Assembly: GCA_014378995.1 (NCBI GenBank)
Contig: JACMMP010000166.1
Coordinates: 1-51,704, forward strand
Direction: 5' to 3'
Length of the DNA: 51,704 bases
DNA from: Hyphomonadaceae bacterium
GTDB taxonomy: Bacteria > Pseudomonadota > Alphaproteobacteria > Caulobacterales > Aquidulcibacteraceae
This document shows positions 35,209 to 42,086 of this stretch, one piece after another (position 1 is the stretch's first letter; each line of letters starts with the position of its first letter). A program made the position numbers and the translations under genes. The notes beneath the pieces were generated by a model. It searched no databases and was not told the origin of the DNA. It saw only the letters and a list, made by a program, of their open reading frames with translations.

Positions 35209-35682
35209 ATGAGCAGCTGGCGCATCAGACTTGAGCCCGTGATAACGCCAGTCTTTCGCGCCTGGTGGCGGATAAGCCGCGGCGTGACTTTGGGCGTGCG
35301 GGGCGTCGCCCGCGACGAAGCGGGGCGCGTGCTGCTGGTGCGCCACACCTATGCGAAGGGCTGGCACTTGCCCGGAGGCGGGGTCGAGAGCGGCGAGACG
35401 GCACCCGAGGCGATCGTGCGCGAGATGGCCGAGGAAGGCGGCGTCGACGCCATCGGTTCGCCAACGCTGATTGGGTTCTTCGCCAATCACGCCAACTTCC
35501 CAAACGATCATATCGCGCTCTATCTGTTCGAAGCGTGGCGGCCCTGCCCGCCCCGCGTTGACAACGAAATCGCCGAACGCGGCTTCTTTTCGCTCGACGC
35601 GCTGCCCGAGGGGGTCACGCGCGGCACGCAGCGGCGGCTCGATGAGGTTTACAAGGGCGCCGCCCTCAGCGCCGATTGGTAA
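35209..35682 (+). CDS. NUDIX hydrolase
   Basis: A 157-residue NUDIX enzyme. The Nudix box is complete at residues 56-78 ([23 protein letters not shown], with the REx2EE catalytic Glu set). The N-terminal helix [17 protein letters not shown] is a common feature of this subgroup. Substrates are nucleoside diphosphates linked to another moiety; the specific one is not readable. The ATG at MSSW was chosen over one 12 codons upstream. The gene ends 20 bases before the glyoxalase-like gene, so the two are probably cotranscribed. Confidence 0.9.
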   Translation: MSSWRIRLEPVITPVFRAWWRISRGVTLGVRGVARDEAGRVLLVRHTYAKGWHLPGGGVESGETAPEAIVREMAEEGGVDAIGSPTLIGFFANHANFPNDHIALYLFEAWRPCPPRVDNEIAERGFFSLDALPEGVTRGTQRRLDEVYKGAALSADW

Positions 35683-35702
35683 GAGAGGATGGAAGGAGTT
35701 TT

Positions 35703-36143
35703 ATGCGCTACCTGCACACCATGATCCGCGTCGGCAATCTCGACGCCGCGCTCGATTTTTTCTGCACCAAACTTGGTCTCGTCGAGATGAACCTCATCGA
35801 GAACGCGGGCGGACGTTTCACGCTGGTTTTCCTCGCTGCGCCCGATGACGTTGAACTCGCGCGCGAGCGCAAGGCGCCCATGGTGGAGCTCACCTACAAT
35901 TGGGATGAGCACGAGTACGGCGGCGGACGTAATTTCGGCCACCTCGCCTATCGCGTGAAAGACATATACGCCCTGTGCCAAAAGCTGATGGACGGCGGCG
36001 TCGTCATCAATCGGCCGCCGCGCGACGGGCACATGGCGTTCGTGCGCTCGCCGGACGGCGTCTCGATCGAATTGCTACAGGAGGGTGAGCGCCTGGCGCC
36101 TCAGGAGCCGTGGGCGTCAATGCCCAATACTGGAAGCTGGTAA
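35703..36143 (+). CDS. gloA: Lactoylglutathione lyase (glyoxalase I, VOC family)
   Basis: A 146-residue VOC protein very like short GloA: starts [20 protein letters not shown], with metal-ligand candidates His5, the Glu in VELTYNWD, the His in GHLAYRV and the Glu in SIELLQ, in the right order for two betaalphabetabetabeta modules. It detoxifies methylglyoxal as the hemithioacetal with glutathione. AAGGAG stands five bases before the ATG. It is followed directly by a terminator hairpin, ending a two-gene unit with the NUDIX gene. Confidence 0.92.
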   Translation: MRYLHTMIRVGNLDAALDFFCTKLGLVEMNLIENAGGRFTLVFLAAPDDVELARERKAPMVELTYNWDEHEYGGGRNFGHLAYRVKDIYALCQKLMDGGVVINRPPRDGHMAFVRSPDGVSIELLQEGERLAPQEPWASMPNTGSW

Positions 36144-36147
36144 GCAA

Positions 36148-36175
36148 AAGGCCGCGTCCCGGAGGACGCGGCCTT
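36148..36175 (+). terminator. Terminator after gloA
   Basis: AAGGCCGCGTCC pairs with GGACGCGGCCTT around a CGGA loop five bases after the gloA stop. Symmetrical enough to serve the convergent gene also. There is no long T run. Confidence 0.75.
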
Positions 36176-36198
36176 CGCACTTCGCTTAGCGGCTAGGC

Positions 36199-37134
36199 TT
36201 AATGGGCGTGGTCGTGATCGTCATGACCTTGCTCTTCCGCGTAAACCTCGGTGACATGCAGCGCCGAGTCTTGCAGATCGCCTTGCGCATAGGTGCCGAC
36301 CCAGACGTCGTACTGGCCGCTCGGCGCATTCTGGAACGTGATTACAGGATCGAATCCCGAGGCATCGTCGTTGCAGACCCAATTGCCCTCGGCGTCGTTG
36401 ATCACCAAAGTGGTGTCCGCTTCCGAAGCGACATGGAACGTGAGCGGCAGCGCGCCTGAACCCGCCGTCCAATTCACGCGATAATCCGGGGCCGAGGCAA
36501 TCCATCCGGCGCAGCCTTCGATCGCGGAAGCGTCGAAGCCGCCGCCTGCCGCCACGGCGACCGTTTGCGGATCGGGTGTGAAGCCAGCTGTGAGATCAAT
36601 CGCGCCATAGGTGGGATCGAGTGAGAAGTCAGGTCCGCCTTCGGCTTGCTCTTGTTGTGGGCCGCCTACTTCGGAAATGTGCAACGCGGCCGGCGCCGTT
36701 TCGCTCTCAACGCCGAAGCGGCCAACCCAAATCTGATAGCGGCCGCTGCGCGGCGTTTCCCAGCTCACCAGCGGATTGAGGTTGCCGGCGCTGTCGTCAT
36801 CGCAATGCCAGGAGCCGTCCGGCGCGCGCACGGCGATGGTCGTATCAGCATCCGATGTGGCGCCAATATAAAGCGGCAACTCGCCAGCCCGATAGCGCAG
36901 CGAGAAGCTCGGGCGCGTATCGATGTAGCCGGTGCAGGCATCGTTAGCGCGCGAAGCGTCGTAGGCGCCGCCCGCGTTCACGGTGGCCGCGTGCGGATCG
37001 GGCGTGAAGCCCGCACGCAAGCTGACCTGTCCGTATGTGCCGCTGGCGCCCGTGTTCAGCTGCTGTGCGAAAGCCGGCGCGGCAAGCAGGCTGAGCGCCG
37101 CCGCGGCGGCAGTAATGCGTCCAAGTTTTATCAT
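36199..37134 (-). CDS. Exported protein with two PPC-like repeats and a His/Asp-rich end
   Basis: A 311-residue exported protein: signal peptide (IKLGRITAAAAALSLLAAPAFAQ), then two ~115-residue repeats (starting YGQVSLRAGFTPDPHAATVNAGGAYDAS and YGAIDLTAGFTPDPQTVAVAAGGGFDAS). Each has a Cys-Gly/Trp near the start, an ADTTxxVx strand and a W-x-C-x-D-D motif, and ends in a strand x-x-A-L-H-x-x-E-V. The layout is like the beta-rich pre-peptidase C-terminal (PPC) domain. The C-terminus is metal-binding-like, EEQGHDDHDHAH. Function unknown. Convergent with gloA across the terminator. Confidence 0.78.
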   Translation of the reverse strand: MIKLGRITAAAAALSLLAAPAFAQQLNTGASGTYGQVSLRAGFTPDPHAATVNAGGAYDASRANDACTGYIDTRPSFSLRYRAGELPLYIGATSDADTTIAVRAPDGSWHCDDDSAGNLNPLVSWETPRSGRYQIWVGRFGVESETAPAALHISEVGGPQQEQAEGGPDFSLDPTYGAIDLTAGFTPDPQTVAVAAGGGFDASAIEGCAGWIASAPDYRVNWTAGSGALPLTFHVASEADTTLVINDAEGNWVCNDDASGFDPVITFQNAPSGQYDVWVGTYAQGDLQDSALHVTEVYAEEQGHDDHDHAH

Positions 37135-37233
37135 GTAAGTCCCCAAGAATCCTCGCCGGCGCATCATCTGCCTCGCCATAGCTAAGGCAAGCGTAAAACA
37201 AGGGATTCAGTGGCGTTACCGGGGAATCTTCAC

Positions 37234-39090
37234 CTAGCGCCGCCCGAACAGCTTCTCGATATCGGCGAGCTTCAACTCTACGTATGTAGGCCGGCCATGA
37301 TTGCATTGGCCGGAGAACGGCGTTGCTTCCATCTGGCGCAGCAATGCATTCATCTCGTCCGCGGTAAGCCGGCGCCCCGCGCGCACTGAACCACGGCAGG
37401 CCATGGAGGAGCAAACTTCTTCCAGCCGCTCCTTCAGCGCATGCGCTTCACCGAGTTCGGCGATGTCGTCGATCAAATCTTTCAGCAACCCGGCAGCATC
37501 GATGTGGCCGAGCAGCACCGGCGTCTCGCGCACTAGTATCGCCCCCGCCCCGAACGGCTCGATCACAAGCCCAAGCTGCGCCAACTCTTCGGCGCGCGCT
37601 CCAAGCGCTTCCGCTTCGCTGGGATCGAGCTCAACGACTTCCGGGATCAACAGCGCTTGCCGGCGCACGCCGCCGTCCGCCAGCATCTGCTTGATGCGTT
37701 CATAGACTATGCGTTCGTGCGCTGCGTGCTGATCGACGATGACGATGCCGTCCTCAGTCTGCGCGACGATGTAGGTTTCGTGGATTTGCGCACGGGCGGC
37801 GCCCAGTGGGAAATAGCGCGCATCCTCTGGATCGTGCGCTACGCCAGCGGCGATGGCGCTCTCTAGATCGGCGGGAGAGACGCCGAACGCGAAGCCGTTC
37901 CCCGCCGCCGCCGGATCGCGCTCAACGCGCCCGCTTGGCATAATGAAATCGCCTGGCGCCACCGCTTGCTCCGCCGCGCCCCAGACGCGCAGCATCGGCT
38001 GCGGCGCATAGTGCGGGCGCGCCGCGTTAAACATGGTAGCAGCCGTCGTGGTGGACGCGCGGTGGCCGGCGCCGGCGAGCGCGTGGCTCAGCGCGCCAAC
38101 AATCAGCCCGCGCACCAAAGCCGCGTCGCGAAAGCGCACTTCGGTTTTGGCGGGATGCACATTCACGTCGACGTCGCCCGACGACAAATCCAAGAACAGC
38201 GCGGCCACCGGATGGCGGTCGCGCGCCAGCAAATCCTGATACGCCGCGCGCACGGCGCCGACGATGAGCTTATCCTTCACCGGCCGGCCGTTGACGAATA
38301 AATGCTGATGCTCACGCGTGCCGCGATGGAAGGTCGGCAATCCGGCAAACCCCGAAAGGCGCACCTCGGCGCGGGTCTGATCGAGCGCGATGCAATTGGG
38401 GGCAAAATCGGCGCCGAGAATTGCGGCAAGGCGCGCGCGCCGGCCCTCGTTTTCCGGATCGCTCTCCGCTGCGTAGCGCAACGTCACGCGTCCATCGTGT
38501 TCGAGCGAAAACGCCACGTCCGGCCGCGCCATGGCGAGGCGCTTGACCACGTCCGAGACAGCCATCATCTCCGCGCGTTCGGACTTCATGAACTTCAGCC
38601 GCGCCGGCGTCGCAAAAAAGAGATCGCGCACGTCCACGCGTGTGCCGTGCGCGCTTCCGCCCGCCCATGCCGCCGGCCGCGCCGCGTGCATCGCCCCGCC
38701 TTCAATGTCGAGCGTCCACGCATCGTCCGCGCCGCGCGCGCGCGACGTGATGGAAAGCCGCGCCACCGCGCCGATCGAGGGCAGCGCTTCGCCGCGAAAA
38801 CCCATGGTGTGGATATTCAGCAGGTCGACGTCGCCGCTGGCGCTGGCCGTCAGCTTCGACGTCGCGTGCCGCTCCACCGCTAGCGGCAATTCCTCGCGCA
38901 AGATGCCGGCGCCATCGTCTTCGACAGAGATCAGCCCCAGCCCGCCGCGTTCGATGCGCACGCCGATACGCGCCGCGCCCGCGTCGAGCGCGTTTTCCAC
39001 CAGCTCTTTCACGGCGGCGGCGGGGCGCTCGATCACCTCGCCAGCGGCGATGCGATTCACGGCTTCGGGGGGCAGGCGGCGGATGGTCAT
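37234..39090 (-). CDS. mutL: DNA mismatch repair protein MutL, endonuclease type
   Basis: A 618-residue MutL. ATPase motifs: [11 protein letters not shown] at 29-38 (catalytic Glu29 with N33, D36), the DDGAGI box, [13 protein letters not shown], and [10 protein letters not shown]. The C-terminal domain has the latent endonuclease motif DQHAxxExxxxE ([12 protein letters not shown]), ACRGSVRAG and QCNHGRPT, meaning that nicking is done by MutL itself; MutH is absent from alphaproteobacteria. I chose the ATG at MTIRRLP over one 12 codons upstream. It is convergent with the exported protein at left and divergent from the LOG gene. Confidence 0.97.
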   Translation of the reverse strand: MTIRRLPPEAVNRIAAGEVIERPAAAVKELVENALDAGAARIGVRIERGGLGLISVEDDGAGILREELPLAVERHATSKLTASASGDVDLLNIHTMGFRGEALPSIGAVARLSITSRARGADDAWTLDIEGGAMHAARPAAWAGGSAHGTRVDVRDLFFATPARLKFMKSERAEMMAVSDVVKRLAMARPDVAFSLEHDGRVTLRYAAESDPENEGRRARLAAILGADFAPNCIALDQTRAEVRLSGFAGLPTFHRGTREHQHLFVNGRPVKDKLIVGAVRAAYQDLLARDRHPVAALFLDLSSGDVDVNVHPAKTEVRFRDAALVRGLIVGALSHALAGAGHRASTTTAATMFNAARPHYAPQPMLRVWGAAEQAVAPGDFIMPSGRVERDPAAAGNGFAFGVSPADLESAIAAGVAHDPEDARYFPLGAARAQIHETYIVAQTEDGIVIVDQHAAHERIVYERIKQMLADGGVRRQALLIPEVVELDPSEAEALGARAEELAQLGLVIEPFGAGAILVRETPVLLGHIDAAGLLKDLIDDIAELGEAHALKERLEEVCSSMACRGSVRAGRRLTADEMNALLRQMEATPFSGQCNHGRPTYVELKLADIEKLFGRR

Positions 39091-39154
39091 GGCGATTCGC
39101 GGGACAAGGGCGATGCTAGCAGACAAACGCGGCAGGCGCCCTATCTTGGCTCAC

Positions 39155-39961
39155 ATGCCCGACAAGCCGCTCCCGCCCATCCAAAGCCTCGATCAGATCA
39201 ATTCGCCGAGCTACCGACTGGCGGCGCTGGATCAGGACTTCCTGCTCAGCGACGAAATGCGCGGCGTGCGATTCCTGCTGGAATACTCGAAGGCCGAGAA
39301 TGCGCTGAAGCAAGCCGGCATCATCTCAACGCTGGTCGTATTCGGCGGGGCCCGCGTGCGGGAGAACGGGCCGGACAAGGAAGCGCTGTGGTACGACCAA
39401 GCGCGCCACTTTGGGCGCATCGCGTCAGAACGCGGCGGCGCACTGAACTGCCCAAGCGGGCAGTGCAGGAACGTGATCGCGACCGGGGGCGGCCCCGGCT
39501 GCATGGAGGCGGCCAATCGCGGCGCGATCGACGCCGGCGCGCCTTCGATCGGCTTCAACATCACACTGCCGCACGAGCAATTTCCGAACGCCTACACAAC
39601 CCCATCGCTCACCTTCAACTTCCACTACTTCGCCATGCGCAAGATGCACCTCGCTATGCGCGCGAACGGCCTCGTCGTTTTCCCCGGCGGCTTCGGCACC
39701 CTCGATGAGCTGTTCGAGATGCTCACGCTTCGCCAGACACGCAAGGCGCCACTGGTGCCGATCGTTCTCTTTGACGAAGCATATTGGCGCTCGATCATCA
39801 ATTTCGAAAAGCTTGTTGAGTATCGCACCATCGACGCCGCCGACCTCACGCTTTTCCGTTTCGCCGATACGGCCGACGCCGCGTGGGACGCGCTCGTCGA
39901 ACAAGGCTTGGGCCGCGCGCACGACGATAGCGCGCCCGACGTGGTTCAGAAGGACATCTGA
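39155..39961 (+). CDS. LOG-family Rossmann protein (TIGR00730)
   Basis: A 268-residue protein of the LOG/YgdH family. It has GGGPGCMEAANRGAIDAG and the family signature PGGFGTLDELFEMLTLRQT near 170-190. Family members hydrolyse nucleoside 5'-monophosphates to base and ribose-phosphate; in plants they release cytokinin, in bacteria they probably serve nucleotide salvage or clean-up. The N-terminal 70 residues (LDQINSPSYRLAALDQDFLLSDEMRGVRFLLEYSKAE) mark the longer bacterial version. Start chosen at MPDKP. Divergent from mutL. Confidence 0.9.
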   Translation: MPDKPLPPIQSLDQINSPSYRLAALDQDFLLSDEMRGVRFLLEYSKAENALKQAGIISTLVVFGGARVRENGPDKEALWYDQARHFGRIASERGGALNCPSGQCRNVIATGGGPGCMEAANRGAIDAGAPSIGFNITLPHEQFPNAYTTPSLTFNFHYFAMRKMHLAMRANGLVVFPGGFGTLDELFEMLTLRQTRKAPLVPIVLFDEAYWRSIINFEKLVEYRTIDAADLTLFRFADTADAAWDALVEQGLGRAHDDSAPDVVQKDI

Positions 39962-40056
39962 GCGGAGCGGCGAATTCCCGACGCATCTCGACACAATTTT
40001 TCCGCGTGCATGCGCGCAAATCATGTGTTAGACGCGCCCTCCTTCGGAGACGTGTT

Positions 40057-40152
40057 GTGAAAAAGCTGAACCCAGTCGCCCAAAACCAGATGTTCGTCGC
40101 GTATTGCGGCGAGCGGCTGGATACGCGCGCACGGAGGAGTTCGGCTACCTGA
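40057..40152 (+). CDS. Possible short leader ORF upstream of rtcB
   Basis: In the 300-base stretch between the LOG gene and rtcB, a GTG with GGAG seven bases upstream opens a 31-codon frame (KKLNPVAQNQMFVAYCGERLDTRA...). Its end is out of frame with what looks like a natural end, TEEFGYLTSSDIGA, at 40135-40174, which would follow if one base were added near 40131. Its remains stop just before a perfect terminator. Either a short coding gene with one base missing, or part of a non-coding leader/small RNA. I do not recognise the peptide. The rest of the 300-base stretch shows nothing else. Confidence 0.3.
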   Translation: MKKLNPVAQNQMFVAYCGERLDTRARRSSAT

Positions 40153-40174
40153 CGTCTTCGGACATCGGAGCATG

Positions 40175-40210
40175 AAAAACCCCTCCAAGGCGCGGCCTGG
40201 AGGGGTTTTT
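40175..40210 (+). terminator. Perfect terminator hairpin upstream of rtcB
   Basis: AAAAACCCCTCCA pairs perfectly with TGGAGGGGTTTTT around a 10-base loop (13 base pairs, a five-T tail). It ends a short transcript 50 bases before the rtcB ATG. It could be a true terminator of a small RNA/short gene or an attenuator controlling rtcB. Confidence 0.85.
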
Positions 40211-40262
40211 CGTACGCGCTCCAGGCCGCTTTTGAAACATTGAAAACAAAGGAGAACCGGCC

Positions 40263-41471
40263 ATGTCCGGTTACGAAGAAATTCTTGGCGCACGTGCGCC
40301 GATCAAGGCTTGGATCAGCGGCGTGCCGGTGGAGCATGAGGCGCAAAACCAGCTGCGCAATGTTGCGTCGCTGCCGTTCATCCATAGCCACATCGCGGTG
40401 ATGCCGGACGTACATTTCGGCATTGGCGCAACCGTGGGCTCGGTGATCCCGACCAAGGGCGCCATCATTCCGGCGGCCGTGGGCGTGGACATTGGCTGCG
40501 GCATGATGGCGGTGCGCACGTCGCTGACGGCAAACGATCTGCCAGATTCGCTCGCGCGCTTGCGCGGCGCGATTGAGCGGAACGTGCCGCACGGCAACGG
40601 CCCGAACGGCAATCACCGCGACACGCCGTCTTTGGTGGAGACGTCTTACCGCGACTCCGGCCTCGATGAGCGCTACCGCGCCATCATCGAGAAGCACCCG
40701 AAGGCGTCGGCCAAGACGCAAAGCGCGCAATTGGCGACGCTTGGCGGCGGCAACCACTTCATCGAGGTCTGCCTCGACGAAGCGGACCGCGTGTGGGTGA
40801 TGCTGCACTCGGGCTCGCGCGGCTCGGGCAACGCGATCGGCAAGTACTTCATCGGGCGCGCCCGTGAAGAATTGCTGACCCGCGAACTCGGCTACCACGT
40901 GCCGGACAAGGACCTCGCCTTCTTAATGGAAGGCGAAGAGCTGTTCGACGATTACGTGGCGGCGGTGGGATGGGCGCAAGACTACGCGCGCACCAACCGC
41001 GAGGTGATGATGGAGCGCACTCTGCGTGCGCTGCGGGACAACTTGCCGAAGTTCAAGCTCGATAAGCACGCGGTGAACTGCCACCACAATTACGTGGCGC
41101 GGGAACGGCACTTCGGCGCCGACGTGTGGCTGACCCGCAAGGGCGCGGTGCGGGCGGGCGAAGGCGAACTCGGGATCATTCCGGGCTCGATGGGCGCAAA
41201 GTCGTTCATCGTGCGCGGCAAGGGCAACCCGGATTCGTTCTGCACCTGCTCGCACGGCGCAGGCCGCGCGATGAGCCGCACCGAAGCCAAGCGCCGCTTC
41301 ACGCTCGACGATCACCGCAAGGCGACCGAAGGCGTGGAGTGCCGCAAGGACGCAGGCGTGATCGATGAAACGCCGATGGCCTACAAGGACATCGACGCCG
41401 TCATCGCCGCGCAAAGCGACCTGATCGACGTGGTGCACACGCTGCGCCAAGTCGTGTGCGTGAAGGGGTAA
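40263..41471 (+). CDS. rtcB: RNA-splicing/repair ligase RtcB
   Basis: A 402-residue RNA ligase that joins 3'-phosphate or 2',3'-cyclic phosphate ends to 5'-OH ends using GTP and manganese, for RNA repair. Metal-site residues are in MPDVHFG and GVDIGCGMM (D76, C79). LGGGNHFIEV and MLHSGSRGSGN are conserved; the guanylate-accepting His is H331 in CSHGAGRAMSR. AAGGAG lies nine bases before the ATG. Length is that of the compact bacterial RtcB. No rtcA, rtcR, archease or prfH gene is adjacent; instead tRNA genes follow it. Confidence 0.97.
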   Translation: MSGYEEILGARAPIKAWISGVPVEHEAQNQLRNVASLPFIHSHIAVMPDVHFGIGATVGSVIPTKGAIIPAAVGVDIGCGMMAVRTSLTANDLPDSLARLRGAIERNVPHGNGPNGNHRDTPSLVETSYRDSGLDERYRAIIEKHPKASAKTQSAQLATLGGGNHFIEVCLDEADRVWVMLHSGSRGSGNAIGKYFIGRAREELLTRELGYHVPDKDLAFLMEGEELFDDYVAAVGWAQDYARTNREVMMERTLRALRDNLPKFKLDKHAVNCHHNYVARERHFGADVWLTRKGAVRAGEGELGIIPGSMGAKSFIVRGKGNPDSFCTCSHGAGRAMSRTEAKRRFTLDDHRKATEGVECRKDAGVIDETPMAYKDIDAVIAAQSDLIDVVHTLRQVVCVKG

Positions 41472-41474
41472 AAT

Positions 41475-41541
41475 CGGCAGTCGCCAATCGGCAGTCGGCA
41501 ATCGGATCAAAACGACTGCCGACTGCCGACCTCCCGACTGC
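41475..41541. repeat. Palindromic repeat of CGGCAGTCG units downstream of rtcB
   Basis: The unit CGGCAGTCG (or CGGCAATCG) recurs in both orientations. 41489-41504 and 41513-41528 form a 16-base inverted repeat with one mismatch around GATCAAAA, so a stable hairpin can form three units from the rtcB stop; it may act as a terminator or be a mobile palindromic element. It directly precedes tRNA-Asp. Confidence 0.75.
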
Positions 41542-41550
41542 CGCTTCTTC

Positions 41551-41625
41551 GGCGCCGTGGTCCATGGGTGAAGATGCTGCACTGTCGATGCAGCGAGGCG
41601 GGTTCGAGTCCCGCCGGCGCCGCCA
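41551..41625 (+). tRNA. tRNA-Asp(GTC)
   Basis: A 75-base cloverleaf with encoded CCA: acceptor GGCGCCG/CGGCGCC (7 pairs), anticodon stem CTGCA/TGCAG with loop CTGTCGA (anticodon GTC at positions 34-36), T arm GCGGG/CCCGC with loop TTCGAGT. Discriminator G73 and G10 fit Asp identity. The D stem is weak (three pairs, one mismatch) and position 38 is A instead of the usual C. Function as a tRNA is probable. Confidence 0.85.
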
Positions 41626-41648
41626 CATTCAAATAGCAGGAGGCTACA

Positions 41649-41899
41649 ATGACAAAGCATCGCAACCCATTCGATCAACCCCGATTCGAGCGCTCCTCCA
41701 AGCGTCGCAAAGGATACCCGTCGGAAACGCACGTCAAACGCGGTGCGCGTACGGTGCGTTCGCGATGTGGAGCTGATCGAAAAGCTCGGCCGCAACGATC
41801 TCTGCCCATGCGGATCACGGAGATTGTTTCAAGCGCTGCTGCTTGAAGAGCGGCCGTCATGACGGCGCCGAGCGGAACCATTATTTCCGCGATGATTGA
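41649..41899 (+). pseudogene. Small SEC-C zinc-motif protein, broken by two frameshifts
   Basis: AGGAGG lies five bases before an ATG that opens a basic N-terminus (TKHRNPFDQPRFERSSKRRKGYPSETHVKRGART). A net +1 shift near 41750-41760 is needed to enter VELIEKLGRNDLCPCGS, which is the start of a SEC-C zinc motif. A second +1 near 41824-41829 (one T too many) restores its end LFKRCCLKSGRHDG and gives a stop at 41897. Without the shifts the product would be about 83 residues, C-P-C-G-S...K-R-C-C being the zinc ligands. SEC-C modules bind zinc and can contact ribosomes or RNA in SecA and related proteins. Lies between two tRNA genes. Confidence 0.72.
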
Positions 41900-41916
41900 G
41901 CGTTCGCGCGAGCTGT

Positions 41917-41991
41917 TGCCCGTTCGTCTAATTGGTAGGACGCCGGAGTTTGGTTCCGGAAATCCTCGTTCGAGTCGAGGACGGGCAGCCA
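41917..41991 (+). tRNA. tRNA-Gln(TTG)
   Basis: A 75-base cloverleaf with encoded CCA. Acceptor TGCCCGT/ACGGGCA (T1-A72 and G73 as expected for Gln identity), anticodon stem CCGGA/TCCGG with loop GTTTGGT (TTG), T arm CCTCG/CGAGG with loop TTCGAGT. Position 32 is G, which is rare. The D arm (GTCTAATTGGTAGGAC) differs from the usual alphaproteobacterial chromosomal tRNA-Gln. Confidence 0.93.
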
Positions 41992-41999
41992 AGTGCTGA

Positions 42000-42085
42000 G
42001 GACAGGTGGGTGAGAGGCCGAAACCGCGGGATTGTAAATCCCGTCCCTAACCGGCGCGTTGGTTCGAATCCAACCCTGTCCACCA
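42000..42085 (+). tRNA. tRNA-Tyr(GTA)
   Basis: An 86-base class II tRNA with encoded CCA. Acceptor GGACAGG/CCTGTCC, discriminator A73, anticodon stem CGGGA/TCCCG with loop TTGTAAA (GTA), a long variable arm (TCCCTAACCGGC) and T arm GTTGG/CCAAC with loop TTCGAAT. Eight bases separate it from tRNA-Gln, so both are probably one transcript; it ends one base before the stop codon of the convergent formate dehydrogenase gene. Confidence 0.95.
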
Positions 42086-42086
42086 C

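Noticed and set aside
41749-41830. Programmed frameshifting in the SEC-C gene
   Set aside because: Two separate shifts of the same direction without slippery heptamers; decay or sequence error is simpler.
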